Assembly (NCBI GenBank): GCA_030640905.1
Contig: DAOWIM010000297.1
Coordinates: 1 to 9,852 of the forward strand
Reading direction: 5' to 3'
DNA from: a bacterium
GTDB lineage: Bacteria > Zixibacteria > MSB-5A5 > GN15 > FEB-12
Length of the DNA stretch: 9,852 bases
Shown: piece after piece, positions 1 to 5,093 of the stretch
How positions within the stretch are numbered: the first letter of the stretch is position 1
Layout: each line of letters starts with the position of its first letter
Position numbers and translations under genes: made by a program
Notes under the pieces: generated by a model
Database searches by the model: none
The model's input: only the letters and a program-made list of their open reading frames with translations
Told to the model about the DNA's origin: nothing

Positions 1-72
1 ATATCACGCCTGATGGCCGGGACGGAAAACCGGCTCTCGTTTGGCTCAGCAAGGAGTGGCAATGATGGCTGA
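1..72 (+). CDS. plsY: PlsY C-terminal end (acyl-phosphate:glycerol-3-phosphate acyltransferase), 5' truncated by the window
   Basis: Frame 1 is open from the first base and stops at TGA 70-72, giving 23 residues that begin ISRLMAGTENRLSFG. This matches the usual end of PlsY, where the last membrane helix is followed by a basic tail of the form N-I-x-R-L-x-x-G-T-E. PlsY is the inner-membrane enzyme that moves an acyl group from acyl phosphate to the sn-1 position of glycerol 3-phosphate, making lysophosphatidate. It lies directly before gpsA, which supplies its substrate, and this pairing is common in bacteria. Its end overlaps the gpsA start by 8 bases (11 if gpsA begins at 62) in another frame, so the two are probably translationally coupled. 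The catalytic part is outside the window; the call rests on the short tail plus context. Confidence 0.72.
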   Translation: MSRLMAGTENRLSFGSARSGNDG

Positions 73-1069
73 ACGGATTGCCATGCTCGGTGCCGGTTCA
101 TGGGGGATGGCTACGGCCGATCTGTTGGCTGAGAATGGCCACGAGGTGACGCTGTGGGAATTTGACCGGACGGAATATCAGAAACTGGTCGAGGATCGTT
201 CAATCCCTGAGAAGCTCAAGAATTTTGTGCTGCCGGAATCGATACGAATTACGCACGACCTGAACACGGCTCTTGCCGATGTTACCCTGGTTGTACTGGC
301 AGTCCCTTCTCAGGTGCTTCGGGCGGTTGTCTCGAAGATTGATAACCTGCCGTCGGGTGTCGGAATTGTCCATCTCTCCAAGGGGATTGAGATTGATTCG
401 TTGAAGAGGATGTCGGAAGTCATCTCCGAAGAATTTCACACTGCTCCTATCGACATTGCGGCTCTGTCGGGGCCGTCGCATGCCGAGGAGGTTGTTCGCC
501 GGATGCCCACAGCGGTAGTGGCGGCTGGTGTCTCGGAGTCGTTTGTGCAGCGCGTTCAATCGGTTTTTTCCAGCTCGTACTTTCGCGTCTATGATAGTCC
601 TGACTTGATCGGTGTTGAACTCGGTGGAGCCCTGAAAAACATTGTAGCGATTGCCGCCGGTATCGCTGATGGTCTCAGGATGGGTGACAATACGCGCGGC
701 GCCATTCTCACCAGAGGACTGGCGGAAATAACGCGACTGGGGACCGCTATGGGTGCCCAGCCTGATACTTTTGCCGGTCTTTCGGGAATTGGCGACCTGA
801 TAACTACCCGTACTTCAGGACACAGTCGGAACCGGCATGTCGGTTTGTCGATTGGTCGCGGGGCCACGCTTGAGGAAGTCTTAGGGGGGATGGTTATGGT
901 TGCCGAGGGCGTTCAGACGGCGCGTTCGGGTTATGAACTGGCTTGTCGGTACGACGTGGAGATGCCGATCACCACCCAAGTTTACAAAGTTTTGTTTGAA
1001 GATAAACCGGCTCAGCAGGCTGTTTCGGAACTGATGAGTCGGAAACTGAAATCGGAAATATGGCAGTGA
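65..1069 (+). CDS. gpsA: NAD(P)H-dependent glycerol-3-phosphate dehydrogenase
   Basis: This cytoplasmic enzyme reduces dihydroxyacetone phosphate to sn-glycerol 3-phosphate, the first backbone of phospholipids. The 334-residue product has the family's usual length and motif order: nucleotide-binding GAGSWG at 9-14, LSKGIE near 105-110, GPSHAEEV at 136-143, the catalytic lysine K191 in ALKNIVAIAAG, GIGDL at 241-245 and SRNRHVG at 254-260. The start at ATG 65 is chosen because AAGGAG (51-56) sits eight bases upstream; ATG 62 is also possible. An in-frame TTG at 41 would add eight residues but places the ribosome site inside the gene. One oddity is arginine at 249, in ITTRTS, where most family members have TCTS with a cysteine. 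The gene overlaps plsY and is followed after 26 bases by a MerR-type gene, so it is likely in one operon. Confidence 0.97.
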   Translation: MAERIAMLGAGSWGMATADLLAENGHEVTLWEFDRTEYQKLVEDRSIPEKLKNFVLPESIRITHDLNTALADVTLVVLAVPSQVLRAVVSKIDNLPSGVGIVHLSKGIEIDSLKRMSEVISEEFHTAPIDIAALSGPSHAEEVVRRMPTAVVAAGVSESFVQRVQSVFSSSYFRVYDSPDLIGVELGGALKNIVAIAAGIADGLRMGDNTRGAILTRGLAEITRLGTAMGAQPDTFAGLSGIGDLITTRTSGHSRNRHVGLSIGRGATLEEVLGGMVMVAEGVQTARSGYELACRYDVEMPITTQVYKVLFEDKPAQQAVSELMSRKLKSEIWQ

Positions 1070-1095
1070 AACTTTCCTGATAAGAGGGGACGATA

Positions 1096-1452
1096 ATGGG
1101 AAGAAGTAACAACAATGTAACCGAGAAGCGGTACTATTCGATCAGCGAAGTGGCACGGATTACCGGTCTGGAACCGTATGTTCTCCGCTACTGGGAAAAG
1201 GAATTTCCCAACCTCAAGCCTAAGAAAAACCGGGGTGGCAACCGGACCTACACGCAGAGAGATATTGAGATCATCAACCAGATCAATCACCTGCGGACCC
1301 GCGAGAAACTTACTATCGCCGGTGCCAGGACCAAGCTGATGATGAAGAGGCCCGGCGAGGTTAAGAAGAGCTCGCTCAATTCGGCGAAGGCCAAGACGCT
1401 TATTGGGCAGATTCGCAACGATATTGAGGCCCTGCTCAAAGTTTTCTCTTGA
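1096..1452 (+). CDS. Small MerR-family transcriptional regulator (no sensor domain)
   Basis: The 118-residue protein has a MerR-type winged helix-turn-helix near its N terminus: SISEVARITGLEPYVLRYWE (about 15-34), then a basic wing (KPKKNRGGNRTY, 41-52) and a second recognition pair ending near residue 80. Residues about 85-118 are lysine-rich and helical, consistent with a short dimerisation helix. There are no cysteines and no effector domain, so it is not a metal or redox sensor of the classical type; the ligand, if any, is unknown. A GAGGGG ribosome site (1084-1089) lies six bases before ATG 1096. It follows gpsA by 26 bases. Stand-alone regulators of this type beside tRNA-Pro and surE are, from memory, also seen in deltaproteobacteria. 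A perfect inverted repeat begins one base after its stop codon and is a candidate target. Confidence 0.9.
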   Translation: MGRSNNNVTEKRYYSISEVARITGLEPYVLRYWEKEFPNLKPKKNRGGNRTYTQRDIEIINQINHLRTREKLTIAGARTKLMMKRPGEVKKSSLNSAKAKTLIGQIRNDIEALLKVFS

Positions 1453-1486
1453 ACTATATCGATTTATCAGTAATTTGCGATATAGT
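1453..1486. promoter_or_regulatory. Perfect 9-bp inverted repeat between the MerR gene and tRNA-Pro; candidate operator or hairpin
   Basis: ACTATATCG at 1453-1461 is the exact reverse complement of CGATATAGT at 1478-1486, with 16 bases between. The right arm contains TATAGT (1481-1486), which resembles a -10 box (five of six) and lies 23 bases before the tRNA. No T tract follows, so a rho-independent terminator is unlikely. An operator covering the tRNA promoter, possibly for the adjacent MerR protein, is inference. Confidence 0.5.
1481..1486 (+). promoter_or_regulatory. Possible -10 element for tRNA-Pro(GGG)
   Basis: TATAGT matches TATAAT at five of six bases and would start transcription near 1493, about 16 bases before the mature tRNA. 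The -35 position is poor (ATCGAT at 1458-1463 with a 17-base spacer), so the promoter may be weak, activator-dependent, or the tRNA may be read through from gpsA and merR. Confidence 0.4.
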
Positions 1487-1492
1487 AGTAAG

Positions 1493-1506
1493 ACAGACTT
1501 GTCTGT
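1493..1506. repeat. 14-bp palindrome in the tRNA-Pro leader
   Basis: ACAGACTTGTCTGT consists of six-base arms (1493-1498 and 1501-1506) that are exact reverse complements around TT. It sits between the candidate -10 and the first tRNA base, where a dimeric repressor could act. As RNA it could form a short hairpin near the 5' processing site. Confidence 0.5.
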
Positions 1507-1508
1507 GT

Positions 1509-1586
1509 CGGAGCGTAGCGCAGCCTGGTTAGCGCACTCGCTTGGGGTGCGAGAGGTCGGCCGTTCAAATCGGCTCGCTCCGACCA
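1509..1586 (+). tRNA. tRNA-Pro(GGG), CCA encoded
   Basis: A full cloverleaf can be folded: acceptor CGGAGCG (1509-1515) with CGCTCCG (1576-1582), anticodon stem CTCGC/GCGAG, and loop TTGGGGT with anticodon GGG at 1544-1546. The T arm has loop TTCAAAT (1564-1570). The C1-G72 pair and A73 are the known proline identity features. It reads CCC and CCT codons. CCA is encoded at 1584-1586, unlike the other two tRNA genes here, and a run of seven T follows at once. Confidence 0.97.
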
Positions 1587-1593
1587 TTTTTTT
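1587..1593 (+). terminator. T7 tract after tRNA-Pro; weak terminator candidate
   Basis: Seven consecutive T follow the encoded CCA. The stacked T and acceptor arms of the tRNA are the only stable structure before it, so termination here is possible but not of classical form. It would explain a separate start site just before the next gene. Confidence 0.3.
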
Positions 1594-1618
1594 GTCTCTC
1601 TGGGTGCGACCAATCGTG

Positions 1619-1624
1619 TATAAT
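1619..1624 (+). promoter_or_regulatory. Perfect -10 box five bases before the GT2 start codon
   Basis: TATAAT at 1619-1624 is a perfect -10 consensus. The gene's ATG begins at 1630, so transcription would start at or next to the ATG and give a leaderless mRNA. No good -35 box is seen at spacers of 15-19 bases, and no Shine-Dalgarno sequence is present in the gap, which fits leaderless initiation but does not prove it. Confidence 0.4.
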
Positions 1625-1629
1625 CAAGC

Positions 1630-2310
1630 ATGACTAGTATAGAGAGCCATTCTGCGCTGGTACTGGTTCCGGCCTACAACGCCGCAAAGTATCTGCCGGA
1701 GTTGATCCCCCGTCTCAAGCAATTCTCCTGCGAAAGCAATATACTGTTTGTCAACGATGGTTCCACCGACGACACTCTCAGTCTCCTGAAGGAATATTCG
1801 GTCAAGTACATATCGTTTGAGGTCAACCGGGGGAAAGGAGCAGCCCTGCTTGCCGGTTTCAAGTACGCCATTGAAAAGGGTTATCGTTCGGTGCTCACTA
1901 TCGACGCCGACCTTCAGCACCTGCCTGAGGAAATTCTGCGATTCTACGCCATCGACGATGGTGGTCGTCTTATCATGGGTACTCGCAATATTGATCTGTC
2001 GGTCATGCCGTTTGCCCGCTGGCTGACGAACAACCTGACCTCACTGATTATTTCGATTTTCTCCTCCCAGCGCATTCGAGACAGCCAGTCGGGATACCGT
2101 CTGATCCCCACCAAATTCTTAAAAGCAACTGACTTCAAAACGGTCCACTACGATCTGGAGTCAGAGATGCTTTTCAAGGCGGGCGCCGCCGGTTGTCCGG
2201 TTGCCGAAGTTCCGATCTCCACTGTCTATGAAGGGTCCGAATCGTTTATCAATCCGCTAACCGATACGACCAGATTTATCCGTCAGATATGGAAGAGAAT
2301 CTGGGCTTAG
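1630..2310 (+). CDS. GT2-family glycosyltransferase, polyprenyl/dolichyl-phosphate sugar synthase-like
   Basis: This is a 226-residue inverting GT-A glycosyltransferase. It shows ALVLVPAYNAAKYLPELI at the N terminus (9-26), VNDGSTDD at 41-48, NRGKGAAL near 66-73 for nucleotide-sugar binding, the DxD metal site in DADLQH (92-97), and DSQSGYR at 151-157 followed by YDLESEM. This set is typical of DPM1-like enzymes that transfer a sugar from a nucleotide donor to a polyprenyl phosphate at the inner membrane. Unlike many relatives it has no C-terminal transmembrane helices, so it should be soluble or peripheral. The exact sugar and acceptor cannot be read from the sequence. ATG 1630 has no ribosome-binding site but lies just after a TATAAT. 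It is flanked by tRNA-Pro and surE, which do not indicate a pathway. Confidence 0.92.
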   Translation: MTSIESHSALVLVPAYNAAKYLPELIPRLKQFSCESNILFVNDGSTDDTLSLLKEYSVKYISFEVNRGKGAALLAGFKYAIEKGYRSVLTIDADLQHLPEEILRFYAIDDGGRLIMGTRNIDLSVMPFARWLTNNLTSLIISIFSSQRIRDSQSGYRLIPTKFLKATDFKTVHYDLESEMLFKAGAAGCPVAEVPISTVYEGSESFINPLTDTTRFIRQIWKRIWA

Positions 2311-2363
2311 AATATCTTCAACGACCTTGCAACTCGACCGGAAATCAATTAAACTTATCGCTA

Positions 2364-2372
2364 TGGTATAAC
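2364..2372 (+). promoter_or_regulatory. Possible extended -10 promoter of surE
   Basis: TGGTATAAC has the TGn extension and a -10-like TATAAC (five of six). The predicted start is near 2379, giving a leader of about 78 bases before the surE ATG. A competing pair is TTGCAA (2327-2332) with TAAACT (2350-2355), 17 bases apart. Confidence 0.35.
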
Positions 2373-2384
2373 GACAGCCTGATC

Positions 2385-2414
2385 TGCGTCACCGGGCCAA
2401 CCTGTCAGTGACGC
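2385..2414. promoter_or_regulatory. 8-bp inverted repeat in the surE leader (hairpin or operator)
   Basis: TGCGTCAC (2385-2392) is exactly complementary in reverse to GTGACGCA (2408-2414 extended from 2407's neighbour), with a 15-base loop. No T tract follows, so it is not a standard terminator. It lies just after the predicted start site of surE and about 33 bases before its ribosome site. It could be an RNA structure or a protein-binding site. Confidence 0.5.
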
Positions 2415-2456
2415 ATCCGGCACGTACCAGTGAATACAACGCTAACAAGGTGGACA

Positions 2457-3221
2457 ATGCCAAGACGTAAACGAATTCTGATTACTAATGACGACGGCTA
2501 TTTCTCCGATGGGATACAGACGCTCTACCGGGTTCTGCAAAAAGATTGCGATGTCTTTCTGGTGGCGCCCGACCGTGAACAATCGGCCAGCTCCCACTCG
2601 TTGACCCTGAATCGACCGCTTCGCTTTCATCAACTCGACCGTCGTTGTTACACCACCGACGGCACCCCGACCGACTGCGTTATGCTTGCTGTTCACAAGC
2701 TATTTAAGCACCGCAAGCCGGACATGATTATCTCAGGAATTAACCACGGGGCCAATATGGGCGACGACGTTACCTATTCCGGTACGATTGCGGCTGCTAT
2801 CGAAGGTTCGATATTACAGGTTCCGTCGATTGCCGTATCGATGGCCCACTATCATCCGGGCATGTCGATGACTCGAGCCGCCCGGTTTGTCGCCAAACTT
2901 GTCAAACATAGCCGTCAGTTCGAGCTTGATAGCACAACTTTTCTCAACGTCAATTTACCGGATGACGAAGGCCGACCGTACCGTCAGTATGAGTTGACAA
3001 CCCTGGGTGTGCGCCACTATAAAGATATCGTTATTCATAAAACCGATCCGCGTGGATTGTCGTACTATTGGATCGGTGGTCGTCCCAAATGGAAGGCTAC
3101 GCCGGGGTCCGATTTTGATGCTATCCAGAGGGGCGTGGTATCGATTTCGCCATTGCGGATGAACTTCACCGATGCCGAAACTTTGAAGCGCTTGATCGAA
3201 TCACCGCCCGATTTGAAATAA
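2457..3221 (+). CDS. surE: 5'/3'-nucleotidase SurE
   Basis: SurE is a metal-dependent phosphatase that removes phosphate from nucleoside 5'- and 3'-monophosphates, and in some species exopolyphosphate. The 254-residue protein has all the family marks: TNDDG near the N terminus with metal ligands D12 and D13, APDREQSASSHSLTL with S43, the TDGTPTDCV stretch at 67-75, and SGINHGANMGDDVTYSGT from 93 with N96. ATG 2457 is chosen because AAGGTGG (2448-2454 region) lies a few bases before it and the protein then starts MPRRKRILITNDDG, the normal beginning. An in-frame GTG at 2430 would add nine residues but has no ribosome site. It lies between the GT2 gene and a tRNA-Pro, with its own probable promoter and a structured leader. 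Confidence 0.96.
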   Translation: MPRRKRILITNDDGYFSDGIQTLYRVLQKDCDVFLVAPDREQSASSHSLTLNRPLRFHQLDRRCYTTDGTPTDCVMLAVHKLFKHRKPDMIISGINHGANMGDDVTYSGTIAAAIEGSILQVPSIAVSMAHYHPGMSMTRAARFVAKLVKHSRQFELDSTTFLNVNLPDDEGRPYRQYELTTLGVRHYKDIVIHKTDPRGLSYYWIGGRPKWKATPGSDFDAIQRGVVSISPLRMNFTDAETLKRLIESPPDLK

Positions 3222-3307
3222 TCTAGCCCCAGGTTTACCAGTTTAGCAAAAAAAGCACTTTATTTGAGCCTAACGGGCTCCGATAAGAGACTTCAGAGGC
3301 AAAAGAG

Positions 3308-3335
3308 TTGACACCGCTTCGGAAAAAAGTATTAT
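3308..3335 (+). promoter_or_regulatory. Near-consensus sigma70-type promoter for tRNA-Pro(CGG)
   Basis: A perfect -35 box TTGACA (3308-3313) is followed after 16 bases by TATTAT (3330-3335), five of six matches to the -10 consensus. Transcription would start near 3342, about 16 bases before the mature tRNA at 3358. It may also serve the genes downstream, since no terminator is evident after the tRNA. Confidence 0.78.
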
Positions 3336-3357
3336 TGGGGGTTGCAAAGGCGAGACT

Positions 3358-3431
3358 CGGGGCGTGGCGCAGATTGGTAGCGCGCTTGGTTCGGGACTAA
3401 GAGGTCGCTGGTTCAAATCCAGTCGCCCCGA
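3358..3431 (+). tRNA. tRNA-Pro(CGG), CCA not encoded
   Basis: Acceptor CGGGGCG (3358-3364) pairs with CGCCCCG (3424-3430), and A73 follows. The anticodon stem CTTGG/CTAAG holds loop TTCGGGA with anticodon CGG at 3392-3394, reading CCG. The T loop is TTCAAAT (3412-3418). The C1-G72 pair supports proline identity. The sequence after A73 is TTTATT, so CCA must be added after transcription. Confidence 0.97.
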
Positions 3432-3475
3432 TTTATTCGCTGACAGACATCCGGAAATTTAAGGACTTAGTAACG

Positions 3476-3502
3476 CTGACTTTGCGCCGGGCGCAGCGTC
3501 GG
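3476..3502 (+). other. GC-rich hairpin in the leader of the SLOG gene
   Basis: CTGAC (3476-3480) and GTCGG (3498-3502) form an outer stem with one G-U pair. TGCGC (3483-3487) and GCGCA (3491-3495) form an inner stem around CGG, with a two-by-two internal loop between the stems. It ends 15 bases before the ribosome site of the next gene. No T tract follows, so its role (processing signal, pause or nothing) is open. Confidence 0.4.
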
Positions 3503-3530
3503 TAGACGAATGTAATAGAAGGAACAAGTA

Positions 3531-4004
3531 ATGCCTGAAGAGAAAAAGTTGATTATCGCGGTTGTCGGAGCTGGAAAATGCTCCAAGAAACTTCGAGACA
3601 TGGCGGCAGAGGTGGGGAAGTATGTTGCAGAAAATGACGGCGTTTTGGTCTGTGGTGGCATGGGAGGAATCATGGAAGGCGCTGCCAGAGGAGCGAAGGA
3701 AGCCGGTGGTACAACCATTGGAATTCTGCCGACCGATAACAGGGAAGATGCGAACGAATTTATCGACTATGTTATCCCTACCGGATTCGGAGAAGCAAGA
3801 AATATCATGGTTGTGCGTACTGCCGATGCAGTAGTTGCCTTCCCCGGAAAGTACGGAACGCTGACAGAAATGGCGTTCGCTCTGCACGCCGGTAAACCGG
3901 TGGTCTCGGTAAAGGCCTGGAAATTGGGCGATGAAATCCACCATGTCGATGGCCCCATTGAGGCCGCCGAACTTGCGATGAAACTGGCCGCGGAGAATCA
4001 GTGA
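3531..4004 (+). CDS. SLOG-superfamily Rossmann protein, TIGR00725-like (possible nucleotide-binding or phosphoribohydrolase)
   Basis: The 157-residue protein has the lysine-decarboxylase-like/SLOG Rossmann layout: AVVGAGKCS at 10-18, VCGGMGGIMEGAARGAKEAG at 40-59, GEARNIMVVRTADAVVAF at 87-104, and PGKYGTLTE at 105-113. LOG enzymes, which cleave ribose 5-phosphate from nucleoside monophosphates, carry PGGxGTxxE plus an upstream arginine. Here the arginine (R90) and glutamate (E113) are present, but the second glycine is lysine (K107). Small proteins of this type are annotated TIGR00725 or as Moco-carrier-like; their activity is mostly unknown, so a hydrolase role is only a possibility. The ribosome site AGAAGGA (3517-3523) lies seven bases before ATG 3531. 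The stop overlaps the next start by four bases, linking it to acyP and apt. Confidence 0.85.
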   Translation: MPEEKKLIIAVVGAGKCSKKLRDMAAEVGKYVAENDGVLVCGGMGGIMEGAARGAKEAGGTTIGILPTDNREDANEFIDYVIPTGFGEARNIMVVRTADAVVAFPGKYGTLTEMAFALHAGKPVVSVKAWKLGDEIHHVDGPIEAAELAMKLAAENQ

Positions 4005-4279
4005 CCCTGGTGGCCGCCGCAGTGGTGGTCAAGGGTGAAGTCCAGGGTGTTGGCTATCGCTATTTCTGCTACCAGAAGGCACTTAGTCTTGGCGTGACCG
4101 GCTGGGTTTGCAACAACCCTGAAGGATCGGTCAGTTTGCTGCTGGAGGGGGAGAAAGCAGTTCTGATTGATCTGATCGAGTTGTTGCGAGAGGGTCCAGC
4201 TTCATGCCGGGTTGACGATGTTGAGATTGAATGGCGAGACTATTCCCAAACGATGAAAACATTCGAAGTGAGATTTTGA
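4001..4279 (+). CDS. acyP: Acylphosphatase
   Basis: Acylphosphatase hydrolyses carboxyl-phosphate bonds such as those in acetyl phosphate, carbamoyl phosphate or 1,3-bisphosphoglycerate in the cytoplasm. The 92-residue product has the family's normal size and its signature GEVQGVGYRYF (12-22) with catalytic R20, and GVTGWVCNNPEGSV (31-44) with catalytic N38. The start is GTG 4001, which overlaps the TGA of the preceding gene (GTGA); GGAG at 3992-3995 lies five bases upstream. This overlap points to translational coupling with the SLOG protein. The apt gene follows after 28 bases. The true substrate is unknown. The gene name is by family and not by proven orthology. Confidence 0.95.
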   Translation: MTLVAAAVVVKGEVQGVGYRYFCYQKALSLGVTGWVCNNPEGSVSLLLEGEKAVLIDLIELLREGPASCRVDDVEIEWRDYSQTMKTFEVRF

Positions 4280-4307
4280 CCATCGCCAGAGTTGAGGCAA
4301 AAGCATA

Positions 4308-4832
4308 ATGAGTGACCTGAAAAAGTATATTCGGAGTGTGCCTGATTTCCCCAAACCGGGGATCAATTTCTACGACATTTCTACGTTGCTTGGGGACCCG
4401 GTCGGTTTCCGCTCGGCACTTGAGCAAATGGAAAAATTCGTCCGCTCCAAACGGCCCGATGTGATCATCGCTATCGACTCACGAGGCTTTCTTTTTGGTG
4501 CCCCGCTGGCTGATTCACTTCAGGTGCCATTGGCGCCGGCCCGAAAACCGGGGAAGTTGCCATACAAGACAATCTCGGAGGAATACGAGTTGGAGTATGG
4601 CACCGATCGATTGGAACTGCATGAGGATGCTGTTAGCAGCGGAGATCGTGTTGTTATTGTCGATGATCTGCTGGCTACAGGAGGTACGGTCAAAGCTGCG
4701 TGTGCTCTGGCGACCAGGCTTGGCGGGCAAGTCGTTGGTGTTTCGGCGGTTATCGAGTTGTCGTTCCTCCCGTGGCGTGAAAAGTTGGATGGTTACGATG
4801 TTAGCTATCTGGTCTCATTTGATTCGGAGTAG
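4308..4832 (+). CDS. apt: Adenine phosphoribosyltransferase
   Basis: Apt joins adenine and PRPP to give AMP and pyrophosphate, the main adenine salvage step. The 174-residue protein carries the N-terminal IRSVPDFPKPGINFYDIS segment, ARKPGKLPYKT (78-88), EEYELEYGTDRLELH (91-105) and the PRPP-binding motif VVIVDDLLATGGTVKA (115-130) with the acidic pair D119-D120. The flexible-loop region reads DSRGFLFGAPLA (57-68); E. coli has EARGF there, while DSRGF is as in human APRT, so this is a known variant and should not affect activity. GAGG (4294-4297) is ten bases before ATG 4308, a somewhat long spacing. It closes a three-gene run with the SLOG protein and acyP. Confidence 0.97.
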   Translation: MSDLKKYIRSVPDFPKPGINFYDISTLLGDPVGFRSALEQMEKFVRSKRPDVIIAIDSRGFLFGAPLADSLQVPLAPARKPGKLPYKTISEEYELEYGTDRLELHEDAVSSGDRVVIVDDLLATGGTVKAACALATRLGGQVVGVSAVIELSFLPWREKLDGYDVSYLVSFDSE

Positions 4833-4855
4833 GCCGCAGGAAGCATCGTGGCAAC

Positions 4856-4884
4856 TTGACTGAGGTGACTACCGGCATTAGGTT
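4856..4884 (+). promoter_or_regulatory. Probable promoter of tRNA-Arg(CCT)
   Basis: TTGACT (4856-4861) matches the -35 consensus at five of six bases. After a 17-base spacer the -10 position reads TAGGTT (4879-4884), only three of six matches. The predicted start near 4891 leaves a leader of about 24 bases. Confidence 0.5.
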
Positions 4885-4914
4885 TGTTCTCGTCTGATCG
4901 ATTCGGAAGAGTTT

Positions 4915-4988
4915 GCCCCCGTAGCTCAGTAGGATAGAGCACCGGTTTCCTAAACCGGGTGTCGCAGGTTCGATTCCTGCCGGGGGTA
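4915..4988 (+). tRNA. tRNA-Arg(CCT), CCA not encoded
   Basis: Acceptor GCCCCCG (4915-4921) pairs with CGGGGGT (4981-4987), leaving a G1-U72 wobble at the end, then A73. The anticodon stem CCGGT/ACCGG holds loop TTCCTAA with anticodon CCT at 4949-4951, reading the rare codon AGG. The T arm GCAGG/CCTGC has loop TTCGATT. A20 in the D loop (AGGATA) fits arginine identity. The bases after A73 are TTTTG, so CCA is not encoded. Confidence 0.96.
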
Positions 4989-5072
4989 TTTTGTTTGGTT
5001 TCACCTCTAATTACAGTTAAACATTTCTCCATCTAATCAAGTCTTTTACAAGTAAGGAGATAGGGTAAAATC

Positions 5073-5093
5073 GTGTTCAAAATCGTTTGACAC
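5073..5093. promoter_or_regulatory. Imperfect inverted repeat over the -35 box of the OMP promoter
   Basis: GTG-T-TCAAA (5073-5081) faces TTTGA-CAC (5086-5093) across ATCG. The arms match at eight bases with one extra T in the left arm. The right arm contains most of the TTGACA -35 box, so a protein bound here would compete with or recruit RNA polymerase. Confidence 0.45.

Noticed and set aside
41..64. TTG start at 41 for gpsA
   Set aside because: The AAGGAG ribosome site lies after it, and the family begins near MAERIAMLGAG.
1012..1587. Long minus-strand reading frame antisense to merR and tRNA-Pro
   Set aside because: Its beginning is a translation of the tRNA complement, a well-known artefact, and the rest opposes a clear MerR gene.
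2430..2456. GTG start at 2430 for surE
   Set aside because: No ribosome site precedes it; ATG 2457 has one and gives the normal SurE N terminus.
3266..3280. GAGCC/GGCTC hairpin after surE as a terminator
   Set aside because: Only five base pairs and no following T tract on the plus strand.
1509..4988. tRNA genes as integration sites with an inserted element
   Set aside because: No direct repeat of a tRNA 3' end, no integrase and no change of gene character near any of the three tRNAs.
4801..5032. Minus-strand frames across tRNA-Arg with a G-I-E-P-A-T-P-G-L type sequence
   Set aside because: This peptide pattern is the classic false protein made from antisense tRNA genes; no ribosome site or family supports it.
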